Shown here piece by piece: positions 58,247 to 64,000 of a stretch of DNA of 64,000 nt. The number at the start of each line of letters is the position of its first letter. Within the stretch, counting starts at the first letter, position 1. This DNA comes from Pseudomonadota bacterium (GTDB taxonomy: Bacteria > Pseudomonadota > Gammaproteobacteria > Burkholderiales > Burkholderiaceae_C). Made by a program: the position numbers and the translations under genes. The notes beneath the pieces were generated by a model that was not told the origin of the DNA, searched no databases, and worked only from the letters and a program-made list of their open reading frames with translations. Where the stretch lies: assembly GCA_020161065.1 (NCBI GenBank), contig JAIUPH010000006.1, positions 1-64,000 on the forward strand, written 5' to 3'.

Positions 58247-59461
58247 ATGAACGCACCTCCGACCCCGCGCCTGCGATTGGCGCAACGCACCGCCCGCATC
58301 GAGCCTTTCCGCGTGATGGAGCTGGTCAAGCGCGCCCGCGAGCTGGAGCGCGCCGGCCGCTCGATCATCCACCTGAGCATCGGCGAGCCCGACTTCACCG
58401 CCGCACCGCCGGTGCTGCAGGCCTTGCAGCGCGCGGTGGATGCCGGCGCCACCGGCTACACCGCGGCGCTGGGCCTGCAGCCCTTGCGTGAGGCCATCGC
58501 CCGCCACTGCGGCGAGAGCCACGACGTCGAGCTGGACCCGGCGCGCGTGGTGGTCACGGCCGGCGCCTCGGCCGCGCTGCTGCTGGCCTGCTGCGCGCTG
58601 GTCGACCCGGGCGCCCAGGTGTTGATGGCCGACCCTTGCTATCCCTGCAACCGGCACTTCGTCAGCGCCTTCGACGGCGTGCCGGTGACCATTCCCGTCG
58701 GCCCGGAAAGCCGCTACCAGCTGGACGCCGCGACCGTGGCCGCGCATTGGCGCGCCGGCGACGACCGCGTGCGCGGCCTGCTGCTGGCCACGCCCAGCAA
58801 CCCCACGGGCACCTCGATCGAGTTCGACGAACTGCGCCGCCTGGTCGAACTGGCGCGCGAGCGCGGCGGCTTCAGCCTGGTCGACGAGATCTACCTCGAC
58901 CTCAGCTACGGCCAGCGCCCGCGCAGCGCCGTGGCGCTGGGCGACGACGTGCTGGTGGCCGGCAGCTTCTCGAAGTTCTTCCACATGACGGGCTGGCGGC
59001 TGGGCTGGCTGGTGGTGCCGCCGGACCTGGTGGACAGCTTCGAGAAGCTGGCGCAGAACCTCTTCATCTGCCCCTCGGCGCTGGCCCAGCATGCGGCGCT
59101 GGCCTGCTTCGAGCCCGAGGCGATGGCGACGTATCGCGAGCGGCGCGACGAGTTCCAGGCGCGGCGCGACTACATCGTGCCGGCGATGCGCGAGCTGGGC
59201 TTCGGCATTCCCGTCGAGCCCGACGGCGCCTTCTACGTCTACCTGGACTGCAGCGCCTTCAGCAACGACAGCGCGGCCTTCGCGGCGCAGATGCTCGATC
59301 AGGCCGGCGTGGCGCTGGTGCCCGGCATGGACTTCGGCCACCACCACCCCGAGCGCCACCTGCGCCTGTCGTATGCCACCGGCCTGCCCGAACTGCACGA
59401 GGCCGTGCGCCGGCTGCGCACGTGGCTGGCGGAGCGCGGCGGCGCCGCCGCTCAGGCCTGA
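58247..59461 (+). CDS. PLP-dependent class I/II aminotransferase
   Basis: A 404-residue fold-type I aminotransferase. Motifs: [36 protein letters not shown] and the PLP-lysine region [17 protein letters not shown], followed by the substrate-carboxylate Arg near the end (HLRLSYATG). The family includes alanine, aspartate and kynurenine aminotransferases; substrate cannot be told. ATG 58247 gives a normal N-terminus; the frame is open upstream through the repeat but that part is not family-like. Confidence 0.93.
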   Translation: MNAPPTPRLRLAQRTARIEPFRVMELVKRARELERAGRSIIHLSIGEPDFTAAPPVLQALQRAVDAGATGYTAALGLQPLREAIARHCGESHDVELDPARVVVTAGASAALLLACCALVDPGAQVLMADPCYPCNRHFVSAFDGVPVTIPVGPESRYQLDAATVAAHWRAGDDRVRGLLLATPSNPTGTSIEFDELRRLVELARERGGFSLVDEIYLDLSYGQRPRSAVALGDDVLVAGSFSKFFHMTGWRLGWLVVPPDLVDSFEKLAQNLFICPSALAQHAALACFEPEAMATYRERRDEFQARRDYIVPAMRELGFGIPVEPDGAFYVYLDCSAFSNDSAAFAAQMLDQAGVALVPGMDFGHHHPERHLRLSYATGLPELHEAVRRLRTWLAERGGAAAQA

Positions 59462-60006
59462 GGCTTGCCGGTGCCGGTGCCGGTGCCGGTGCCGGTGCCG
59501 GTGCCGCGTGCCTGCCGCGCGGCCGCCACTTCGGCAGGCCGCAGGTCGGCCGCCGTCTTGTCGAGCACGCCGTTGACGTACTTGTGGCCATCGGTGCCGC
59601 CGAAGCTCTTGGCCACTTCCACCGCTTCGTTGATCACCACGCGGTAAGGCACCTCGGCGCAGTGCGTCAGCTCGTAGCAGCCGATCAGCAACACCGCGTG
59701 CTCCACCGGCGAAAGCTGCTTGGTCGGGCGGTCGACGTGGCGGGCCAGCGCCGCGTCCAGCGCGGCGGCGCCGTCGATGCAGCCGTGCAGCAGCGCGTCG
59801 AAATGCGCGCTGTCGCATTTGTCGAAGCCTTCCTGCTCGCGGATATGGGCGTCGATCACGGCGGCTTCGGCGCCCGACACCAGCCATTCGTACAGGCCTT
59901 GCAGCGCGAACTCGCGCGAGCGGCGGCGCGGCGAATGCGCGGCCGGCTTGCCGCCGCGCGGCGCGGCCTTGCGCGGCGGCTTGTTGAGGTCGGCGGCGGC
60001 GTTCAA
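59452..60006 (-). CDS. nusB: transcription antitermination factor NusB
   Basis: A 184-residue Nus[21 protein letters not shown] is the family N-terminal helix, and [28 protein letters not shown] is the C-terminal core. NusB with NusE binds boxA in rRNA leaders for antitermination. It starts at TTG 60006, overlapping the ribH stop, and its 3' end overlaps the convergent aminotransferase gene by 10 bases. After the core comes an unusual tail of alternating Gly-Thr (about seven pairs) encoded by a GGTGCC hexamer repeat, absent from typical NusB. Confidence 0.93.
   Translation of the reverse strand: MNAAADLNKPPRKAAPRGGKPAAHSPRRRSREFALQGLYEWLVSGAEAAVIDAHIREQEGFDKCDSAHFDALLHGCIDGAAALDAALARHVDRPTKQLSPVEHAVLLIGCYELTHCAEVPYRVVINEAVEVAKSFGGTDGHKYVNGVLDKTAADLRPAEVAAARQARGTGTGTGTGTGTGKPQA
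59466..59508 (-). repeat. hexanucleotide repeat GCCGGT in nusB tail
   Basis: CCGGTG-type hexamers repeat about seven times on the plus strand, encoding (Gly-Thr)n at the NusB C-terminus. Length changes would be in frame and would alter only tail length. The region lies in the last 60 bases of nusB, next to the convergent gene. Confidence 0.85.
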
Positions 60007-60467
60007 TCCAGGTCCTCCAGCAAATTGGCCATCTCCACCGCCACCCGCGCCGCATCGGCACCCTTCTCGGCCACGCGCGCCCAGGCCTGTTCGCTGTTCT
60101 CGACGGTCAGGATGGCGTTGGCGATCGGGATCTGGTGGTCCAGCGACACGCGCGTGACGCCGGCGCCGCTTTCGTTGGCCACCAGCTCGAAGTGATAGGT
60201 CTCGCCGCGGATGATGCAGCCCAGCGCGATCAGCGCGTCGAAGTCGCCGCTCTCGGCCATCGCCTTCAGCGCCACCGCCACCTCCAGCGCGCCGGGCACC
60301 GTGCGGTGGGTGATGTCGCGCGCGTGCACTTCCAGCCGCGCCAGTTCGCTGCGGCAGGCCTCGGCCAGCTGGTCGGTGATGTCGAGGTTGAAGCGCGCCT
60401 GGACGATGCCGATGCGCAGGCCGGCACCGGCCAGTTCAGCCGCCGTGCCCTTGTTCGCCCCTTGCAT
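60003..60467 (-). CDS. ribH: 6,7-dimethyl-8-ribityllumazine synthase
   Basis: A 154-residue lumazine synthase, the penultimate enzyme of riboflavin synthesis, condensing the pyrimidine intermediate with 3,4-dihydroxy-2-butanone 4-phosphate. Motifs: [26 protein letters not shown] (catalytic region) and [20 protein letters not shown]. The C-terminal [10 protein letters not shown] is typical. It lies between ribBA (34 bases) and nusB (overlap), the standard beta-proteobacterial order. Confidence 0.95.
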   Translation of the reverse strand: MQGANKGTAAELAGAGLRIGIVQARFNLDITDQLAEACRSELARLEVHARDITHRTVPGALEVAVALKAMAESGDFDALIALGCIIRGETYHFELVANESGAGVTRVSLDHQIPIANAILTVENSEQAWARVAEKGADAARVAVEMANLLEDLD

Positions 60468-60501
60468 GCCTTGTACTCCGGAGATCAGAAAGCGGCGGCG
60501 G

Positions 60502-61629
60502 TCAGGCGGCGACGAAGCCGGTGACCTCCAGGCCGTAGCCCGTCATGCTGGGCATGCGGCGCGGGCTGCCCAGCAGCTTCATGCGGCGCACGCCCAGTTC
60601 GCGCAGGATTTGCGCGCCCACGCCGTAGGTGCGCAGGTCGAGCTGGCCGCGCGGCACGGCGGCCGCCGGCGCCGCGCCGGCCGCGGGCGCCAGCTGCGCC
60701 AGCAAGGCCTGCGCGTCGTGGCTGCAGTTCAGCAGCACGGCCACACCCTTGGGCGCCGCCTGCAAAGCCTGCAGCGCATGCGCCAGCGGCCAGGAATGGC
60801 CGGCGGCCGAGGTGTCGAGCAGGTCCATCGCCGTGAAGGGCTCGTGCACGCGCACCAGCACCTCGTCGCCGAGGTCCCACTGGCCATGGGCCAGCGCCAG
60901 GTGCACGCCGCCGCCGTGGTCGCGCCAGATCGTGCAGTCGAAGCGGCCCTGCGGCGACTCGATCGTGCGCCGGCCCACCTGCTGCACCAGCGATTCATTG
61001 CGGCTGCGGTAGCCGATCAGGTCGGCAATGGTGCCGATCTTCAGCCCGTGCTCGCGCGCGAAGACCTCCAGGTCGGGCAGCCGGGCCATGGTGCCGTCGT
61101 CCTTCATCACCTCGCAGATCACGGCGGCCGGCGTCAGCCCGGCCATGCGCGCCAGGTCGCAGCCGGCCTCGGTATGGCCGGCGCGCATTAGCACGCCGCC
61201 GTCCTGCGCCTGCAGCGGGAAGATGTGGCCGGGCTGCACGAGGTCGGCCGCGCGGGCGTCGCGCGCGACGGCGGCCTGCACGGTACGCGAGCGGTCGGCC
61301 GCCGAGATGCCCGTGGTGACGCCGGTGGCCGCCTCGATCGACACCGTGAACGCCGTGCCGTGGCGGGTGCCGTTGCGCGCGGCCATCGGCGAGAGCTGCA
61401 GCCGCTCGCAATGCTCGCGCGTCAGCGTCAGGCAGATCAGCCCGCGTGCGAAGCGCGCCATGAAGTTGATGGCCGCCGGGCTCACATGCTCGGCCGCCAG
61501 CACCAGGTCGCCTTCGTTCTCGCGGTCTTCCTCGTCGACGAGGATCACCATGCGGCCGGCCGCGAGTTCGGCGACGAGTTCGGGGATCGGGGCGATCGGG
61601 GAGTTGGGCGACGGGGGCATGGTCGGCAT
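60502..61629 (-). CDS. ribB: RibB synthase with degenerate RibA domain
   Basis: A 375-residue fusion. Residues 1-205 are a complete 3,4-dihydroxy-2-butanone 4-phosphate synthase: [12 protein letters not shown], the metal site, and [16 protein letters not shown]. Residues 206-375 fold like GTP cyclohydrolase II but lack the three zinc Cys (where active RibA has a GEC...RCDCG pattern this protein has [18 protein letters not shown]), so cyclohydrolase activity is not expected and a separate RibA must exist. Such RibB-X fusions are common. No FMN riboswitch is visible upstream. Confidence 0.92.
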   Translation of the reverse strand: MPTMPPSPNSPIAPIPELVAELAAGRMVILVDEEDRENEGDLVLAAEHVSPAAINFMARFARGLICLTLTREHCERLQLSPMAARNGTRHGTAFTVSIEAATGVTTGISAADRSRTVQAAVARDARAADLVQPGHIFPLQAQDGGVLMRAGHTEAGCDLARMAGLTPAAVICEVMKDDGTMARLPDLEVFAREHGLKIGTIADLIGYRSRNESLVQQVGRRTIESPQGRFDCTIWRDHGGGVHLALAHGQWDLGDEVLVRVHEPFTAMDLLDTSAAGHSWPLAHALQALQAAPKGVAVLLNCSHDAQALLAQLAPAAGAAPAAAVPRGQLDLRTYGVGAQILRELGVRRMKLLGSPRRMPSMTGYGLEVTGFVAA

Positions 61630-61665
61630 TGTAGGAAGGCTGCCCGTGACGCCGGCGGCGGGTCC

Positions 61666-61699
61666 GGAAAAAGAAAATCGGGCCTCGAAAGGCCCGATT
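61666..61699 (-). terminator. intrinsic terminator after the PEP-CTERM gene
   Basis: A perfect 10-bp stem (AATCGGGCCT at 61676-61685 and AGGCCCGATT at 61690-61699) with a 4-base loop is followed on the minus strand by TTTCTTTTT. It lies just past the PEP-CTERM stop and so should end that leftward transcript before ribB. Confidence 0.88.
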
Positions 61700-61724
61700 C
61701 CCTGGGAAGCGGATGACGCTTGCT

Positions 61725-62537
61725 TCAGCGGCGAGCGCGGCGCGCGGCGCCTGCAGCACCCAAGCCGGCAAGCACCAGCAGGGCCGTCAGCGGCTCCGGC
61801 GTCGGGTTCGGCGGGACGTCTGCCAGCGTGCCGACCACGAAATCGTCCAGACCGAAACCATCGTTGGCCTGGGTCGGCGGATAGAGATTGGTGAACATCA
61901 CCGACTTGTAGCTGTTCTTCGAATCGACGAAGCCGAAGAAGAGCAGCGAACTGTTGTCCAGAGCGGCACCGCTGACCAGGTCAAGCGTCGTTTGGTTGCC
62001 CTGCACATCGGTCAGCACGATCGAGAACGTTCCGCCGAAGTCGCCGATGTCGGTGCCAAAGAAGCCGAAGGCATGAACGGCCGAATCGAATGTCACCACG
62101 ATGGCACCGGTGTCTGCCGTGCTCGAATCGCCCTTCATGTTCTGGTTGTTCACCAGATACGCACCAACGGCCGTGCCGGTGGTGTCGTAGCGGCCACTGC
62201 TGGCACCGCTGGCCAGCTGGCACGTGGCCAAGTCAGGGACCACATCACCATCGCCCTTGCGCAGGCAGCCGATCGTCGCGCCAAGGCCGGCAGACGTGAA
62301 CGGTTGAGTGCCGGTGAGGCTGGAAAAGGACTCGGTGCCCGCAACGTCGATCAGGCTCAGGAAAGCGGTGTGAGCCTTGGACACATCGCCACTGGGCCCA
62401 TTGATTGAGCCGTCGTTGCGATCACCATAGAACGTGGTCATGGTTCCATTCGTCGTCGTCACGTAGTTTGCATGGGCTGATGCCCAGCATCCCAGTACGG
62501 CACTGATGACGGCAACTTTGCGAAGCGTGGAAGTCAT
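61725..62537 (-). CDS. PEP-CTERM sorting-domain protein
   Basis: A 270-residue exported protein. A signal peptide ([20 protein letters not shown]) is followed by a Ser/Thr/Gly-rich mature domain with [20 protein letters not shown] in its middle, typical of surface or matrix proteins. The C-terminus is a PEP-CTERM signal: TPEP, a hydrophobic helix ([16 protein letters not shown]) and RRARR, which an exosortase would process. It has lower GC than its neighbours and its own terminator, so it may have been inserted between ribD and ribB. GAGGATC lies before ATG 62537. Confidence 0.92.
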   Translation of the reverse strand: MTSTLRKVAVISAVLGCWASAHANYVTTTNGTMTTFYGDRNDGSINGPSGDVSKAHTAFLSLIDVAGTESFSSLTGTQPFTSAGLGATIGCLRKGDGDVVPDLATCQLASGASSGRYDTTGTAVGAYLVNNQNMKGDSSTADTGAIVVTFDSAVHAFGFFGTDIGDFGGTFSIVLTDVQGNQTTLDLVSGAALDNSSLLFFGFVDSKNSYKSVMFTNLYPPTQANDGFGLDDFVVGTLADVPPNPTPEPLTALLVLAGLGAAGAARRARR

Positions 62538-62724
62538 TCTTGATCCTCGTCGTTGGAGTGACCATGCGCTACCGGCAGATCCCTCGATGGATAAAGCGGT
62601 GACAGCAAGTCGTGTGCCTTGTGAGAAATTCCTATGATCGACAGGAACTTGGGGGGTGCCGACGCAAATCGAACGAAGGCCGTGTCAAAGGAGCCGACAG
62701 GTGTTGCCGGCATGCCGGCAAGCG
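62538..62724 (-). promoter_or_regulatory. promoter region for the PEP-CTERM gene
   Basis: This 187-base gap lies between the ribD stop and the PEP-CTERM start. It is more AT-rich than surrounding DNA and must hold a promoter for the PEP-CTERM gene if that is separate, but I could not fix -35 and -10 boxes. A GAGGATCAAGA ribosome binding site directly precedes the ATG. Nothing else is recognised. Confidence 0.35.
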
Positions 62725-63837
62725 TCAGGGCTGCCGAAACCGCAGTCGCAGGTCGCCCGCGACCACCACGGCCTCTTGCAAACGCCAGGCCACGGCCTGC
62801 TCCAACTGCTCGATAGGTCCGAACTGAGCGATGGCCGGCCCTGACCCCAGCACCTTCGGGGCCAGGTAGACGATCAACTCGTCCACCAGGCCGGCAGCCA
62901 TCCAGGCCCCGTTGAGCACGGCGCCCGCCTCCACGTGCACTTCGTTGACCTGCCGCCGTGCCAGGGTTTTCACCAGTTCGTGCAGGTCGACCCGCTGACC
63001 GGGAAGACCGCTGACCAGTACCTCGGCTCCCGCCGCCCGCAAGGCGTCGGCGCGCGCGCGGTCGACGCTGGTCGTGGCGATCAGGCATTTTCCGGGTGGC
63101 GCCAGAATGGGTGCGTCCGTCGGTGTTCGAAGTGCCGAGTCGACGATCACCCGCAGCGGTTGCAGCGCCGTCTCGACCAGCCGAACATCGAGGCGCGGCC
63201 GGTCGGCCAGCACCGTGCCAATGCCGGTCAGCACGGCCGATGCGCGTCGGCGCCAGGCATGGGTGTCGTGTCGCGCGGCTGGGCCGGTGATCCATTGGCT
63301 GCGGCCATTGGGCAGCGCGGTGCGGCCATCGATCGACATGGCCACTTTCAGGCGCACCCAGGGGCGGCCGCGCTCCACGTGGGACAGAAAGCCGATGTTG
63401 ATCTCGCGCGCTTGCGTCGCCAGCGGGTGATCGGCAGGTAGCAAATCCACCTGCAGGCCGGCCGCCGCCAGCCGCCGCAATCCTTCGCCCGCCACCTGCG
63501 GAAAGGGGTCGCGGATCGCCACGACCACCCGCGACAGCCCGGCCCGTGTCAGCGCGTCGCAGCACGGCGGCGTGCGACCGTGGTGGGCACAGGGTTCGAG
63601 CGTGACCCAGGCAGTGCCGCCGCGGAGATCGGCGCCGGCTTGTTCGGCCAGGTGCAAGGCATGCGCTTCGGCATGCGGCCCGCCCGCATGTTGAGTCCAG
63701 CCTTCGGCGCGTACCACTCCCTCGCGGTCGGCCAACACGCAGCCGACTCGCGGATTGGGATCGGACAGGCCGATCGACTTCTCGGCCAGTGCAAGTGCCA
63801 GTTGCAAACGGCTTTCGTCGATGCCACTGAGATTCAT
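62725..63837 (-). CDS. ribD: bifunctional riboflavin deaminase/reductase
   Basis: A 370-residue RibD. The N-terminal deaminase has the zinc site GGPHAEAHAL (about 53-62) and PCAHHGRTPPC (near 82-92); the C-terminal reductase begins around 150 with VRLKVAMSIDGRTALP, and has VEAGAVLNGAWMAAGLVDEL for NADPH/substrate binding. It carries out the second and third steps of riboflavin synthesis. ribE is not beside it in this window. The upstream region to 63871 shows no FMN riboswitch. Confidence 0.95.
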   Translation of the reverse strand: MNLSGIDESRLQLALALAEKSIGLSDPNPRVGCVLADREGVVRAEGWTQHAGGPHAEAHALHLAEQAGADLRGGTAWVTLEPCAHHGRTPPCCDALTRAGLSRVVVAIRDPFPQVAGEGLRRLAAAGLQVDLLPADHPLATQAREINIGFLSHVERGRPWVRLKVAMSIDGRTALPNGRSQWITGPAARHDTHAWRRRASAVLTGIGTVLADRPRLDVRLVETALQPLRVIVDSALRTPTDAPILAPPGKCLIATTSVDRARADALRAAGAEVLVSGLPGQRVDLHELVKTLARRQVNEVHVEAGAVLNGAWMAAGLVDELIVYLAPKVLGSGPAIAQFGPIEQLEQAVAWRLQEAVVVAGDLRLRFRQP

Positions 63838-63871
63838 TGCAGCGCGGTCGCGCCGATCGGACCAGGCAACG

Positions 63872-64000
63872 TCAGGGCTGATGGTTCCAGGTGGTGCTCT
63901 GGATCAGTGGCGTTGACGTGTCGTCGTCGGGGCACGAAAAGTCCGCTCGGATAATCAGGAAATTCTGACTGACCAGCGATTCGGTGACGTTGGCATACAG
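63872..64000 (-). CDS. 3' end of an unknown upstream gene
   Basis: Read leftward from the window edge, an open frame of 42 codons ends with TGA at 63872-63874. It includes YANVTESLVSQNFLIIRADF and STPLIQSTTWNHQP at the end. I cannot name the family from so little. In related genomes type IV pilus minor-pilin genes often precede ribD, so that is one possibility. Confidence 0.4.
   Translation of the reverse strand: MYANVTESLVSQNFLIIRADFSCPDDDTSTPLIQSTTWNHQP

Noticed and set aside
56660-60061. 1133-codon frame on the minus strand across four genes
   Set aside because: It runs through the kinase, the antisense of the aminotransferase and nusB. It has no family features and is a GC artefact.
61630-64000. 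FMN riboswitch for riboflavin genes
   Set aside because: I looked upstream of ribB and ribD and saw none of the conserved RFN-element blocks.

Overview
The window is about 64 kb of very GC-rich DNA with dense short-gap operons. The organism is most likely a beta-proteobacterium of the order Burkholderiales, near the Rubrivivax/Leptothrix/Ideonella group. The basis is inference from gene content: Bug-type solute receptors, a TRAP transporter, ybgC-tolQRA, a ribD/ribBA/ribH/nusB block and a PEP-CTERM protein. No rRNA, tRNA or CRISPR array was found, so placement below order is not secure.

Layout. (1) 1-2093: an accessory-looking edge with the start of an IS5-type transposase (minus), a methyltransferase-like protein and two small membrane proteins. 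(2) 2094-11448: a chemotaxis receptor and a molybdenum hydroxylase operon transcribed leftward as coxS-coxL-coxM-coxD-coxE-coxG, with a divergent XdhC-type maturation gene; CoxL carries the AYRGAGR motif of form II enzymes. (3) 11638-17801: a large hybrid histidine kinase, an HD-GYP response regulator, a porin-like protein and a small phosphate-binding-type periplasmic protein. (4) 18090-21682: a response regulator followed by two paralogous membrane histidine kinases, one of which has Asp in place of the phospho-acceptor His. (5) 21799-26827: an SRPBCC protein, a lipoprotein coupled to a probable beta-barrel protein that seems to start at CTG, moeA and a Bug receptor. (6) 26963-33971: a MarR regulator, a 1234-residue protein built almost wholly of Ser/Thr-rich octapeptides, a SPINDLY/OGT-type O-GlcNAc transferase and a small zinc-ribbon membrane protein. 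(7) 33976-44509: an orphan GspE/PilB-type ATPase with four tandem MshEN-like repeats, then a TRAP transporter, an Asp/Glu/hydantoin racemase-like protein, a toxin-antitoxin pair and a fused hydantoinase/oxoprolinase. (8) 44566-46662: a fusion of a degenerate PilT/PilU ATPase with a TIR domain. (9) 46757-52336: PAP2 phosphatase and EptA lipid A modification genes divergent from a PmrAB-like two-component system. (10) 52419-56616: two unrecognised genes and ybgC-tolQRA without tolB or pal. (11) 56677-64000: a Ser/Thr protein kinase, an aminotransferase and the nusB-ribH-ribBA-(PEP-CTERM)-ribD block.

How genes work together. The cox genes encode the three subunits of one Mo/FAD/FeS enzyme plus AAA+/VWA/CoxG maturation factors; XdhC and MoeA would supply the mature cofactor. 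EptA and PAP2 probably change lipid A charge under a PmrA-like regulator, and a CTGAAG-N5-CTGAAG direct repeat lies in their shared promoter region. The TRAP, racemase and hydantoinase genes look like one uptake-and-hydrolysis pathway for a cyclic amide. The two strongest candidates for undescribed biology are the octapeptide protein beside an O-GlcNAc transferase (possible substrate and enzyme) and the pseudo-PilT/TIR fusion (possible NAD-cleaving defence effector). Both roles are inferred.
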